From assembly GCA_016706255.1 (NCBI GenBank), contig JADJJZ010000003.1, positions 496,001 through 560,000 of the forward strand: a stretch of 64,000 bases of DNA. Reading direction: 5' to 3'. Positions within the stretch are counted from its first letter, which is position 1, and each line of letters begins with the position of its first letter. This document shows positions 52,390 through 62,087 of this stretch, piece after piece. The notes beneath the pieces were generated by a model, which ran no database searches, was not told the origin of the DNA, and was given only the letters and a program-made list of their open reading frames with translations. The stretch comes from Bacteroidota bacterium (lineage in GTDB: Bacteria > Bacteroidota > Bacteroidia > Chitinophagales > BACL12). Made by a program: the position numbers and the translations under genes.

Positions 52390-53697
52390 ATGAAAATATA
52401 TACATTCATATTAATTCAACTTGTTTACATTAGTTATGTGTCGGCTCAACATGACATGCATAATATGAATAGAGAAGTTGAAAATAAAAATCAAATTGTT
52501 GAGGAAGATCTGGTACCCGTTAAAATAAATATGCATCCGGGTAAAACAGTTGTTTATCATTTATATGTTACCGATACAATAGTAAACTTTGCCGGAAAAT
52601 CAAAGCGAGCCATTGCAATTAATGGTTCTATCCCCGCTCCAACTTTAATTTTTACTGAAGGAGATACAGCTGAAATTTATTTGCACAATATGCTGAAGTC
52701 TGAAGAAACCTCACTTCACTGGCATGGCGTTATTTTGCCTAATCATGCTGATGGTGTTCCATATTTAACTACAAAACGAATTGGCCCCGGCGAAACTCAT
52801 TTATACAAATTTGCCGTAGTACAAAATGGAACATATTGGTATCATTCACATAGTGGATTACAGGAGCAGGTAGGAATGTATGGAGCATTGGTTTTTAAAA
52901 AAAGGGATGAGCAAGCAATAACCAATTTATTCAGTGCTGAATATACACTTGTTTTAAGTGAATGGACGAATGAAGACCCTGATCAGGTTCAGCGCCGACT
53001 TCGATCAGGCACAGATTGGTATGCAATAAAAAAGGGTAGTGTACAAAGTTACGCAGAGGCTATAAAAGCCGACGCATTTGGGACCAAAATCGAAAATGAA
53101 TGGAAACGCATGGAAGCTATGGATGTTAGTGATATATTTTACGATTGTTTTTTATCAAATGGTAAATCCGAAACTGAAGCGGCACAATTTAAGGCTGGTG
53201 ATAAGGTGAGACTTCGTATTATTAATGCAGGTGCATCAAGTTATTTCTGGCTGCAATATGCCGGAGGGAAAATAACTGTTGTTGGGAATGATGGTAATGA
53301 CATAATTCCAGTTGAAGTTGACAGGTTAATTATTGGAGTTGCAGAAACGTATGATGTTATTGTTACGATCCCGGAAAATATGAGTTATGAGTTTAGATCA
53401 ACTCCTGAAGACAGAACGAAATCAACTTCATTATGGCTGGGAGATGGAATGAAGATGAAAGCACCTGTTTTGCCCAAGCTAAAATATTTTGAAGGAATGA
53501 AGATGATGAACGATATGAGGAAGATGAATGGCGATATGGATGATATGGGAATGCAAATGAGCTTGCAACAAATGGATATGAATATTGTAATGTATCCTGA
53601 AATAACAGGTGGTAAAGAAATGGATATGGAATTAAAAAATGATTCCATTAAACATAACATATGCATAATAAAAAGCAAGATACCATACCTGAATTAA
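52390..53697 (+). CDS. CopA-like multicopper oxidase, N-terminal part (frameshifted gene)
   Basis: The first part of a CopA-type multicopper oxidase. It has a signal peptide (MKIYTFILIQLVYISYVSAQ), HDMHNM, cupredoxin domain 1 with LHWHGVI (near residue 110) and YWYHSHSGLQ (~149), a large middle domain, and a Met-rich stretch (MKMMNDMRKMNGDMDDMGMQ) as in copper-resistance CopA. The frame ends at 53697 without the last copper sites; these are in the next frame from 53661. From start to final stop the gene has 3n+2 bases, so one base seems lost (or two gained) around 53656-53661. Read as one protein it would be ~790 residues. The broken gene is either a pseudogene or a sequence error. Confidence 0.85.
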   Translation: MKIYTFILIQLVYISYVSAQHDMHNMNREVENKNQIVEEDLVPVKINMHPGKTVVYHLYVTDTIVNFAGKSKRAIAINGSIPAPTLIFTEGDTAEIYLHNMLKSEETSLHWHGVILPNHADGVPYLTTKRIGPGETHLYKFAVVQNGTYWYHSHSGLQEQVGMYGALVFKKRDEQAITNLFSAEYTLVLSEWTNEDPDQVQRRLRSGTDWYAIKKGSVQSYAEAIKADAFGTKIENEWKRMEAMDVSDIFYDCFLSNGKSETEAAQFKAGDKVRLRIINAGASSYFWLQYAGGKITVVGNDGNDIIPVEVDRLIIGVAETYDVIVTIPENMSYEFRSTPEDRTKSTSLWLGDGMKMKAPVLPKLKYFEGMKMMNDMRKMNGDMDDMGMQMSLQQMDMNIVMYPEITGGKEMDMELKNDSIKHNICIIKSKIPYLN

Positions 53698-54758
53698 ATG
53701 AAATGCATGATATGGACGCTAATTCCGAAATTATAACGCTTAATTATGCAATGCTTCGTTCAGCCGTAAAAACAACTTTGCCGGATACACTTTTTAAAGA
53801 GCTCCATTTTACACTTACAGGGAATATGAATAGATACGTATGGTCAATGAATAACAAAACGGTAAATGAATGGGATAAAATATTAATTATACAAGGACAA
53901 AATGTACGCATCATACTTCATAACAATTCTATGATGCGGCATCCTATGCATTTGCATGGTCATGATGTTAGAGTAATAAACGGACAGGGTGAGTATTCAC
54001 CACTAAAAAACGTTTTAGACATTATGCCGATGGAAACAGATACAATTGAGTTTGCTGCTAACCAAAACGGAAACTGGTTTTTTCATTGTCATATTTTATA
54101 TCATATGATGGCGGGAATGGGAAATGTTTTCAGCTATGTAAATTCGACAGAAAATCCTGAATTACCCGATGCGAAAAAAGCCTATAAAAGTTTTATAAAT
54201 GATAACACAATGATTCATTTCATGGGCAAAATTGGTTTAGAAAGTAATGGGAGCGATGGAGAATTAATGCTTTCTACTAATCGCTATGCATTGCAGGGAA
54301 TGTGGCACCTTGGTTATCATGATTCTCACGGCTATGAAGGCGAATTAAACTTCGGTCGGTATTTTGGTAAAATGCAATGGGTTTTTCCATATGTCGGTTT
54401 TGATTACCATTATAAAAAGATGGAGAGGCATGGTGACAACATTTTTGGCGATGAAGATTATACGATGTTGGGTCAGCTCACCAATAAAAACGATCGCAAG
54501 ACTTTTGTTGCGGGTGTTCAATATACATTACCTATGTTGTTTGTTGTAGATGCACGAATTGATAGCGACGGGCAGTTTCGTTTGCAATTAGGCCGTGAAG
54601 GTATTCCGATATCAAGCAGGCTGCGTTTTAACCTTATGGTAAATACAGATAAAGAGTATGCTGCCGGATTTGAATATATAGTTACAAAGTGGTTTTCTCT
54701 TTCTACACATTACGACAGCGATATGGGTTTAGGAGTTGGAATTACTTTAGTATATTAA
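53661..54758 (+). CDS. CopA-like oxidase C-terminal part fused to CopB-like barrel (frameshifted gene)
   Basis: The continuation of the preceding oxidase in the other frame. It starts with the final cupredoxin domain: MRHPMHLHGHDVRV and FHCHILYHMMAGM carry the remaining type 1/2/3 copper ligands. A C-terminal ~190-residue segment of alternating strands (GYEGELNFGRYFGKMQWVFPYVGF, in part; YAAGFEYIVTKWFSLSTHYD) resembles CopB-type outer-membrane copper-resistance proteins. Oxidase-CopB fusions occur in this phylum. An in-frame stop 4 bases before 53661 shows that this frame cannot extend upstream, which confines the frameshift to a short stretch. Confidence 0.82.
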   Translation: MHNKKQDTIPELNEMHDMDANSEIITLNYAMLRSAVKTTLPDTLFKELHFTLTGNMNRYVWSMNNKTVNEWDKILIIQGQNVRIILHNNSMMRHPMHLHGHDVRVINGQGEYSPLKNVLDIMPMETDTIEFAANQNGNWFFHCHILYHMMAGMGNVFSYVNSTENPELPDAKKAYKSFINDNTMIHFMGKIGLESNGSDGELMLSTNRYALQGMWHLGYHDSHGYEGELNFGRYFGKMQWVFPYVGFDYHYKKMERHGDNIFGDEDYTMLGQLTNKNDRKTFVAGVQYTLPMLFVVDARIDSDGQFRLQLGREGIPISSRLRFNLMVNTDKEYAAGFEYIVTKWFSLSTHYDSDMGLGVGITLVY

Positions 54759-54806
54759 ATTAAACCCGTTTTATTGATTATAATGTTTCTTTAATACTAT
54801 ATAACA

Positions 54807-57071
54807 ATGGATCATCTACATCACAAAAAAAATCAGAAAACATCAAAGATTTACACCTGTTCCATGCATCCTGAAATCAAACTGGACAATCCGGGGAGCT
54901 GCCCAATTTGCGGAATGATTCTAATTGTAGCTGAAAAGCATGATACAACAGATAATAAGCAAAATGTAGAGTCAGATAAACCGCAGCATCAGCTTCAAAA
55001 ATATACTTGTCCGATGCATCCGCATATTTTGCGTGACGCTCCAGGTAAATGTCCTTTATGTGGAATGAAGTTAGAACCAATTGCAAATTATTCTTCCAAC
55101 TCTACGAATAATAAACATACACATCACACGGGTATGATTGCTAATTTCCGAAAACGTTTTTATCTCGTATTAATATTAACTATCCCTATTGTACTGTTAT
55201 CAGAAATGATTCAACAATGGTTGAATATTAATATCAGTTTTCCCGGTTCAAAATATATTTTACTTTTATTATCCTCCCTTGTTTTCTTTTATGGTGGTTG
55301 GCCCTTTCTTAAAGGTTTAGTAGATGAAGTCAAAGCTAAAAATCCTGGGATGATGTTTCTAATTGGCTTTGCCATAACAGTGGCTTACACATACAGCGTG
55401 GCTACCGTATTTGGATTGGAGGGCATGGATTTTTTTTGGGAACTGGCTACTTTGATTCTCATAATGCTTTTGGGACATTGGATTGAAATGAAATCCATTG
55501 CAGGAGCTTCAAGAGAATTGGAATTACTGGTACAATTGATGCCTTCTGAAGCTCATCTGGTTATGCCGGATATGGTACTAGACATAAAAACGGATACTTT
55601 AAAAGAGGGTGATTTAATTTTAATTAAACCCGGTGAAAAAGTGGCAGCAGACGGAATAATTGCTGATGGAGAAACTTATTTAAATGAAAGCATGCTTACA
55701 GGGGAATCGAAACCTGTTCAAAAAGTAAAAGGTGATAAAGTAATTGCAGGAGCTATCAACGGGAATGGTGCTATCAAGGTCACCGTATCGCACGGCGCAC
55801 TAGATTCTTATTTATCACAGGTGATTAAACTGGTGCAGGATGCACAAAATGCTAAATCAAATACGCAGCTATTGGCGAATAAAGCGGCTAAATGGTTAAC
55901 TATAATTGCAATGCTGGCAGGTGTTACTACCTTTTTGTTTTGGTATTTAACAGGCCAGTCAATTGCCTTTGCTATGGAAAGAATGGTAACAGTAATAGTT
56001 ATATGTTGCCCACATGCCTTAGGTTTAGCCGTACCACTTGTTGTTGCAAGGTCAACCGCATTATCAGCAAAAAGTGGCTTGCTTATAAAAAATCGAACGG
56101 CGTTTGAAAATGCAAGAAAAATTACCACAGTTGTATTTGATAAAACAGGGACGCTAACAGTAGGCAAATTTGAAGTATCAAAAATTGTTTCACTTCAAAA
56201 GGATTTAACTGAAAACGAAATCATTCGACTGGCATCCGCATTAGAGCAAAAATCAGAACATCCTATTGCCACGGGAATTTTGCAACAAGTAAAAGATTTA
56301 TCTATTCAAGTTCCGGCAACAGAAAATTTTAATGCTATCACTGGTAAAGGTGTTGAAGCAACCGTAGAAGGGAAAAAAATATTGGTTGTAAGCCCTGGTT
56401 ATTTAAAAGAAAATAATTTTGCTGTTCCTGATAGTTTTAAAGTGAATGATATGGAAACAGTGGTATTTTTAATTATTGATAATAAGTTAGCGGGATATAT
56501 TGCTTTGTCTGATGAATTACGACCTGAATCGGCAGAAGCAATTAAAACTTTAAAACAAAATAATATCAAATCAATATTGCTTACAGGTGATAATAGTAAG
56601 GTGGCAAAAAGTGTAAGTGAAATTTTAGGAATGGATAGCTTTATTTCAGAAGTTTTACCACACCAGAAATTAGAGAAGATTAAAGAACTGCAAGACAAAG
56701 GAGAGTTTGTAGCAATGACAGGAGATGGTATAAATGATGCCCCTGCGTTGGCACAGGCTGATATCGGTATTGCTATCGGAAGCGGCAGCGACATTGCGGC
56801 AGAAACAGCGGGTATAGTGCTTGTAAACAGCAACCTAAAGGATGTTGTTAATTTAATTTTATTTGGTAAAGCAACCTATAGAAAAATGATACAGAACTTA
56901 ATATGGGCAACTGGGTATAATGTAATAGCACTGCCACTGGCAGCAGGTGTTTTATATAATTGGGGAATAATGTTGTCTCCCGCAATGGGTGCGGTATTAA
57001 TGAGCTTGAGCACAGTTATAGTAGCAATAAATGCAAGCACATTAAAAGTAAAATCTTTGAACAATCATTGA
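54807..57071 (+). CDS. copB: CopB-type copper-exporting P1B ATPase (CPH motif)
   Basis: A 754-residue heavy-metal P-type ATPase. The N terminus is His-rich and holds two short heavy-metal-binding domains (YTCSMHPEI...SCPICGM and YTCPMHPHI...KCPLCGM) instead of HMA domains. The membrane metal motif is CPH (Cys401-Pro-His403), the mark of the CopB (P1B-3) group. The phosphorylation site is Asp445 in DKTGTLT, with LTGES in the actuator and TGDGINDAPALAQAD in the ATP-binding region. It should pump copper from cytosol to periplasm; the family is linked with Cu(II) or Cu(I)/Ag(I). It is the last gene of the plus-strand copper cluster. Confidence 0.94.
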   Translation: MDHLHHKKNQKTSKIYTCSMHPEIKLDNPGSCPICGMILIVAEKHDTTDNKQNVESDKPQHQLQKYTCPMHPHILRDAPGKCPLCGMKLEPIANYSSNSTNNKHTHHTGMIANFRKRFYLVLILTIPIVLLSEMIQQWLNINISFPGSKYILLLLSSLVFFYGGWPFLKGLVDEVKAKNPGMMFLIGFAITVAYTYSVATVFGLEGMDFFWELATLILIMLLGHWIEMKSIAGASRELELLVQLMPSEAHLVMPDMVLDIKTDTLKEGDLILIKPGEKVAADGIIADGETYLNESMLTGESKPVQKVKGDKVIAGAINGNGAIKVTVSHGALDSYLSQVIKLVQDAQNAKSNTQLLANKAAKWLTIIAMLAGVTTFLFWYLTGQSIAFAMERMVTVIVICCPHALGLAVPLVVARSTALSAKSGLLIKNRTAFENARKITTVVFDKTGTLTVGKFEVSKIVSLQKDLTENEIIRLASALEQKSEHPIATGILQQVKDLSIQVPATENFNAITGKGVEATVEGKKILVVSPGYLKENNFAVPDSFKVNDMETVVFLIIDNKLAGYIALSDELRPESAEAIKTLKQNNIKSILLTGDNSKVAKSVSEILGMDSFISEVLPHQKLEKIKELQDKGEFVAMTGDGINDAPALAQADIGIAIGSGSDIAAETAGIVLVNSNLKDVVNLILFGKATYRKMIQNLIWATGYNVIALPLAAGVLYNWGIMLSPAMGAVLMSLSTVIVAINASTLKVKSLNNH

Positions 57072-57137
57072 TTGTTTTCATGCTTACTAAATTTACTTCA
57101 CAATCATTCTGGGCCTTGAGTTTTTTTGTCATTACAA

Positions 57138-58589
57138 TTAAGGCATATTAATTGCAATCTTTGAAATATATTGAACGCCACTATTATCCTGCAATAAAAC
57201 TAAATAAATTCCTGAAGCCACGTTCTTTACGTTAATAGCGATTTCATCTTTAAGTAAAGTCGAGGTTATAATAATTCTTTCGCCATTCATATTTATAAGA
57301 CTAAATGTGGAAATATCAAAATCTGATTTGACATATATAACATCTTTTGCCGGGTTTGGATAAAGTTTTATTTGCTGATCAATAATTTCACTTGTTGTTA
57401 AAGGCTCCGCATACGTTCCATTTCGATAATAAACAACATCATTATAATTATCTTGCCAAACAACATGCACACTTGTAGCTGAAGCAGCAACATCAGTATT
57501 TTCAAGACCGTAGAAATCAAGCAATGCAACTGTATCGTATTCTAAAGGCAATCCATTACTAATATCTGAAGTAAACAATAATGGAATTTCAGAGTTAGTG
57601 CCAACATTTTGCCTCCATGTTATAGCGACAGCATTGCCGAAATTTGCTATACGTGGATAGTTCTGGGTGGTGAGTTCAGGAAATTCAGCAGTTAATCGAA
57701 TATCAAAATTTGCTTCAAAGGAAATAAGTGAAGAGGTTGAAAAGTAGATACGCGAATCTCCACTTGCGGCACTCATGTAGACGGAATATAAACTGTCATT
57801 AATAATAATACCATCAGGACCGCTTGAGGGACATGCATTAATTATCCAGTCAGTTTGATCTATTTGTATTCCATTCATAAACATATCACCGCCATTTGTT
57901 GAAATTCCAGCCCATGAATTGCGTAAATTATCTAAGTTATCTCTGTATAAAGTAGCAACATAATTATTTTCAGAAGTGATCCCAACAGGACAACAATCAC
58001 AAACATCACCCCCTGAAAATTCGCTTGCTAAAACATCCATATTAAAACTATTTCCAAAATCATTTGAAGTTGCAACTACATATCGGGCATTTCCAAAGTC
58101 ACTATCCAATTTCATAAAAGCAACTATTGGTTGCCCGTCTTCATTTACAGTAACAGCTGGAAATCTTGAAATATTGTCACCTATCATTCCGTCTACTTCA
58201 ACTGGAGCTGAAAAGGTCATTCCACCATCATAGGAATGGATGCAATAAGCCGGAGCCATATCTTCGGGATTCTCTTTGCAAACCACATAAATAGTATCGC
58301 CAAAGGCTGCAATATCAGGCCCAGCCCATGAGGCTGTAAAAATTTCCATATCCATAGGAGTAACCCTGATTGGAGTTGTAAATTCAGTACCATTCCATCG
58401 GGCGAAATAAGCAGCTGCTTCATTAGTATTTCCCCAAAGAATTAATGGGTTGTTATTTCTATCCAAAACAACCCTTGGATGTTGATTGCTGAATGATGAT
58501 TCTGCAACTTGCATAGGTGAATCCCAAACAATACTGCTTTGGCTAAAACAAATTGCAGGTAGAAATATATAAATTAGGAGAAGTCTCAT
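57138..58589 (-). CDS. Secreted BNR/sialidase-fold protein with CDCC motif and T9SS sorting domain
   Basis: A 483-residue exported protein: signal peptide (MRLLLIYIFLPAICFSQ), a beta-propeller with BNR/Asp-box-like turns (SYDGGMTFSAP, STNGGDMFMNG, TSNDFGNSF) and a T9SS type A tail (LYPNPAKDVIYV ... SGIYLVLLQDN). In the propeller, GGDVCDCCPVGI has three close Cys that could bind metal. The catalytic Arg triad of true sialidases is not evident, so enzyme activity is doubtful. It converges on the copB gene and may be an extracellular copper-cluster member; that is inference. Confidence 0.8.
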   Translation of the reverse strand: MRLLLIYIFLPAICFSQSSIVWDSPMQVAESSFSNQHPRVVLDRNNNPLILWGNTNEAAAYFARWNGTEFTTPIRVTPMDMEIFTASWAGPDIAAFGDTIYVVCKENPEDMAPAYCIHSYDGGMTFSAPVEVDGMIGDNISRFPAVTVNEDGQPIVAFMKLDSDFGNARYVVATSNDFGNSFNMDVLASEFSGGDVCDCCPVGITSENNYVATLYRDNLDNLRNSWAGISTNGGDMFMNGIQIDQTDWIINACPSSGPDGIIINDSLYSVYMSAASGDSRIYFSTSSLISFEANFDIRLTAEFPELTTQNYPRIANFGNAVAITWRQNVGTNSEIPLLFTSDISNGLPLEYDTVALLDFYGLENTDVAASATSVHVVWQDNYNDVVYYRNGTYAEPLTTSEIIDQQIKLYPNPAKDVIYVKSDFDISTFSLINMNGERIIITSTLLKDEIAINVKNVASGIYLVLLQDNSGVQYISKIAINMP

Positions 58590-58843
58590 GCTCCAAATTT
58601 AAGAAAATTGTGGTTTAGAATGTTGCCTTCTTATTTAATCTGCTGATTAAAATAAGTTATTTTATTTATGTTATGCTATGTTTCGCATTGTAATTTTTTA
58701 CAAATTACAAATTCATTGATGAAGCATTAAATTGTTCATCGGCGTCCAAATTGAATGCAGATTTGTCCCCCATTTGCACCCATCCCTAATACCCTTTAAA
58801 ATAAAACCATCTCACATTTTGTATTGGCAAGTAATTGCAAACC
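58590..58843. other. Intergenic region between BNR protein and hipA
   Basis: About 250 bases; no gene is visible. A small TTGTAA-TTTT-TTACAA hairpin lies near 58687; it is too weak to be called a terminator. Confidence 0.4.
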
Positions 58844-60115
58844 TCATCTCCCCACCAACCTAAACCCATTCCTCATCCCCTCTACTTCACTATTCCCAAT
58901 CCCAACTTCTTTAGCAATTTCTTTCCATCGGCTAACACTATTTATTACATCTGTAATTATTTCTTTACTGCGTTTGTGTTGGATGCGAAAATCGGGAGCA
59001 ACTTGGAGCGCTAATTCAAGATCCTGAGCATTATCTGTTTCTGAAATATTTAAGGTGAGTCCATTACCATAATGTGTCGGATTTACATCAAAAGCAGGTG
59101 AGAGTTTCCATCCATTTTCGTCGAGCAGGAAACCATGATTGCGGAGGTGGTCATCAACATTTGATATACAAATATTAAATACAATTCGTCGCCATAATTG
59201 CTCTAAATCGCGGTCGGGTTGAGAGCCGTTGCGCATGAGAAATTCGGCAAGATGCAAATAACTCACTCCGGTAGCGTGATTGTCGCCATCTTTTTTACCT
59301 AGTTGTGTCATTGCAGAAGAATAATGCAGACGTTCACCTTCTAATCTGTCAAATCGTTTTGTCAAGAATGTGTGATGTCTTCCGGAAAATTTTCGAATGT
59401 GCGCATCTGACATTTCTATACCGGCGTCAACTGCAAGTTGTCGCGCAACATATTCCCATGCGCCGGTATTTATTTCATCATTATGACTCGGAAATTTTGC
59501 AATCCATAAATCACCTTCCGGTGAAAGTACACTTGCTTTAGGAAGAGCACCACCAAGCGAGGAGCCCGGTGTAATTAACAGGTTTAGCCACTTTAAATAA
59601 TCTTTTTCATCTTCTGCACCATCTTTTTCTAATTGCAGACTCGCAAATTCAAGATCTCTCAATTTTGCAAAAGGCGGTGCTGCCATTTCTTTATTATTGT
59701 CGAGAAAAGGCCCTTGCTCTGATAACCGAAACCGAAGTCCGCCCATACGGTGGCCATCATAAACGCCTAACAAAAAATCTGATTCGTATAAAGTTTTGGG
59801 TTGCCTTTTTTCTTCCCTGGCCAGTTGCGCTTCACGTCTTCTCATTAACACTTTGCCCCAACGGTCCGGTGAAGAGTCTAAAAAAATACCAAAATTGGGA
59901 TGCTCATTTCGATGATATTGCGGTCCGGTGAATAGACCTAAGTCCGGATCGAGCTGTTTCGCAAATGGCGATTGAAGCCAATCCGAATTATAAGTAAATG
60001 AAAACACTTCGCTACCTCTTGATTGATCAACGGCAAGCATTCCCATTACCATTGGCGAGGTTAATCCTTGCCAATGGGCACATACCTGAATCCGTTTTTG
60101 AGTTGCTTTACTCAT
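58844..60115 (-). CDS. hipA: HipA-family serine/threonine kinase toxin
   Basis: A 423-residue HipA-type kinase. It shows the N-terminal domain (SPDRWGKVLMRRRE), the P-loop-like autophosphorylation segment GSSLGGALPKA, the kinase region SRFxKRFDR-like (FLTKRFDRLEG), the catalytic NVDDHLRNHGF and the metal-binding LSPAFDVNP. E. coli HipA phosphorylates glutamyl-tRNA synthetase and halts translation; the target here is not known. It follows hipB after 12 bases, so toxin and antitoxin form one operon with the antitoxin first. Confidence 0.92.
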   Translation of the reverse strand: MSKATQKRIQVCAHWQGLTSPMVMGMLAVDQSRGSEVFSFTYNSDWLQSPFAKQLDPDLGLFTGPQYHRNEHPNFGIFLDSSPDRWGKVLMRRREAQLAREEKRQPKTLYESDFLLGVYDGHRMGGLRFRLSEQGPFLDNNKEMAAPPFAKLRDLEFASLQLEKDGAEDEKDYLKWLNLLITPGSSLGGALPKASVLSPEGDLWIAKFPSHNDEINTGAWEYVARQLAVDAGIEMSDAHIRKFSGRHHTFLTKRFDRLEGERLHYSSAMTQLGKKDGDNHATGVSYLHLAEFLMRNGSQPDRDLEQLWRRIVFNICISNVDDHLRNHGFLLDENGWKLSPAFDVNPTHYGNGLTLNISETDNAQDLELALQVAPDFRIQHKRSKEIITDVINSVSRWKEIAKEVGIGNSEVEGMRNGFRLVGR

Positions 60116-60127
60116 GTTTGTTGTTAT

Positions 60128-60427
60128 TTACTTCCCACCCCGCATCAAAGCCACATCCTGCAACTTGCGACCAACCACGTCATCTTGTGCAATTATTAAT
60201 AAATCTTTCTCCAACCCCAGACAAAACAATACACTGGCGTAGGCGCCTATGGTTACGGCACTGTCACCGCGCTCTATGGCTCTAAGCGTATTTCTGCTCA
60301 TACCGGCACGCTCTGCAAGCATAGTGGTAGTAATCTTGCGGCGTAAACGGGCAAGGCGGATGTTTTCACCCAATTGCCTAAAGGTATGTTTGAGCGTTGG
60401 AGGTAATGGAGCTGTTTTTCGTGGCAT
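60128..60427 (-). CDS. hipB: HipB-like antitoxin (Xre-family helix-turn-helix)
   Basis: A 99-residue DNA-binding antitoxin with a helix-turn-helix of the Cro/C1 type (GENIRLARLRRKITTTMLAE, then RAGMSRNTLRAIERGDSAVT). It should bind HipA and repress the hipBA promoter. Three similar palindromic boxes (GGTWA-N6-TWACC) lie just upstream and are likely operators. Position directly before hipA supports the pairing. Confidence 0.92.
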   Translation of the reverse strand: MPRKTAPLPPTLKHTFRQLGENIRLARLRRKITTTMLAERAGMSRNTLRAIERGDSAVTIGAYASVLFCLGLEKDLLIIAQDDVVGRKLQDVALMRGGK

Positions 60428-60441
60428 AATTGCACAATTTG

Positions 60442-60565
60442 GTAACTATTTTAACCCAAAAGTAACATAATTAGTTAAAATAGTTAGCAAATGTAAAAAA
60501 ATTAGCTATAAATGTTGGTCATTATTATGTACAAAATATAACTAAAATGGTTAAAATAATTACCA
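60442..60565 (-). promoter_or_regulatory. Three operator-like boxes upstream of hipBA
   Basis: GGTAACTATTTTAACC (60442-60457), AGTTAAAATAGTTAGC (60474-60489) and GGTTAAAATAATTACC (60550-60565). The boxes are imperfect palindromes of the form GGTWA-N6-TWACC, the first in opposite orientation to the others. Multiple boxes just before hipB fit cooperative HipB binding. Confidence 0.65.
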
Positions 60566-60623
60566 TTTTGTATTTCAGCTTTACAATATTTTCAAATATC
60601 CATTATTTTTTTTGACCATCAAT

Positions 60624-61826
60624 TCATCTATTCAACGCCACTTGAACAGCATAATTCTCACCTGCAATTTCCATGGTAACGATATAAATCCCATTAGGTA
60701 ATTCCGTTTCCAAAACAGTTTCTGAATTGGATATTTGGCTTTCGAATAACAACTGACCATACACATTAAATATTTTGCAATTCCAGTTTGTCGGAGTTTC
60801 TTCGTCGAGTGAAATATGAATTTGACTGCCATAACTGAATACGGAAAATGGAGGTTCTTCTTCAATTGTTTCTTCTCCTAGTCTGCATGTGTTGGTATTA
60901 AATGTTTGGATGTCAGAATACAATGAAACCTCACCATCGCTGCAAAAACTTCTGATACGCCATTCATATTCGGTATCGCAAGTTAAGCCTGATACTTTTC
61001 TAAAAGATTTAACACCTGCAACTGTTTTGGTTATCCATGTTGCTGCACCTGTTTGTCTGTATTGTAATTCATAATGGTCGGTACCCGCAATTACTTCCCA
61101 TTTTATTTTTGCAGTTGTCCCGGTTATAGCAACAGGAGTTAATGGATTTGGGGGATAACAAGTTGGAATAAAACCGGCAATAATTGGGAGTTCCGGTGTT
61201 GTTTCATATGCATAGGAATGAATTTTAACTACTTGCGCAACTTTAGTTGTTGGCGTTGCACTTAAAGAAACCCATCCATAATGTGTAAGTCCGTCAATTT
61301 CAAATTTAACTCCAAGGTATTTATGATCAATATTTTGCCATGGACCAAATTGATAACTGAAATCAACCCAACTCCCGGGTCCCCAAAAATCATCCCATTT
61401 ACGCCACTCACCTGCATTATTAAATAAGGTAACTTCGGTTGCAACACCCCAAGTGGCAGCTTCAGAAATAATTTCCCCTGATTCCAATGGCGATGCAACT
61501 GATGTTCCGAATGTAGCCAAATTATTAACGAAATTTACATTCATACCATACGCTTCAATTCTTTGATGCGTAGATCCTGTGCATGACCAACCTGTAGACG
61601 ATGTATCACAATACATACTAACCCAGATATTATGAGAAAAAGTCAAATCGGTTAATCCATCACCATTAAAATCGATAAAATAACTTTCATCAGTGTATAG
61701 TGGGAATTGCTTGTCAGGGTCAATATCGTAATAACTAACTTGCCCATATACTTGATTGGAAACGATTAAACTTCCTGCCATAGCAGAATAACTAAGCAGT
61801 TTTTTTTGTAATGAGTTGTTGTTCAT
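60624..61826 (-). CDS. Secreted fibronectin type III protein with T9SS sorting domain
   Basis: A 400-residue exported protein. The N-terminal region (LLSYSAMAGSLIVSNQVYGQ) is followed by a domain with YYDIDPDKQF, IDFNGDGLTDLTF (calcium-like loop) and LTHYGWVSLSA ... YAYETTPELPI, related to the first domain of the protein at 27047. A fibronectin type III domain follows (TTAKIKWEVIAGTDHYELQY, then TEYEWRIRSFC) and a T9SS type A tail (CKIFNVYGQLLFES ... GIYIVTMEIAG). The ATG at 61826 is preferred over 61874, since it gives an export region like that of the relative. The role is unknown; probably a surface protein. Confidence 0.8.
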   Translation of the reverse strand: MNNNSLQKKLLSYSAMAGSLIVSNQVYGQVSYYDIDPDKQFPLYTDESYFIDFNGDGLTDLTFSHNIWVSMYCDTSSTGWSCTGSTHQRIEAYGMNVNFVNNLATFGTSVASPLESGEIISEAATWGVATEVTLFNNAGEWRKWDDFWGPGSWVDFSYQFGPWQNIDHKYLGVKFEIDGLTHYGWVSLSATPTTKVAQVVKIHSYAYETTPELPIIAGFIPTCYPPNPLTPVAITGTTAKIKWEVIAGTDHYELQYRQTGAATWITKTVAGVKSFRKVSGLTCDTEYEWRIRSFCSDGEVSLYSDIQTFNTNTCRLGEETIEEEPPFSVFSYGSQIHISLDEETPTNWNCKIFNVYGQLLFESQISNSETVLETELPNGIYIVTMEIAGENYAVQVALNR

Positions 61827-61874
61827 GAGTTTCAATTTTAAGTTAAAATTGGGGAACTGTTTCCTAAAAAACAA

Positions 61875-62087
61875 CTACTAATGTGCGAAATCTTAGTTTT
61901 TTTATGTGAATCGATAATTTGGCTTAGTAAAGAAAATTTTGTTATAGTGAAGCACTTTGGCTTTTGACAAGTGTCTCAATTTAATTGGGTGCAAGCTATA
62001 TGCTTTTTCAAACCAATTTCAACACCATTGCGCAATTTTAAGTAATATCACTCCATTTGAAATTTAATTTCAGTAATCATAAATAAA
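61875..62087. other. Short AT-rich spacer
   Basis: About 210 bases between two minus-strand genes; nothing recognisable. Confidence 0.4.

Noticed and set aside
58844..60427. hipBA as part of a larger mobile island
   Set aside because: No integrase, tRNA target or direct repeats found around it, and the flanking genes look like resident T9SS genes.
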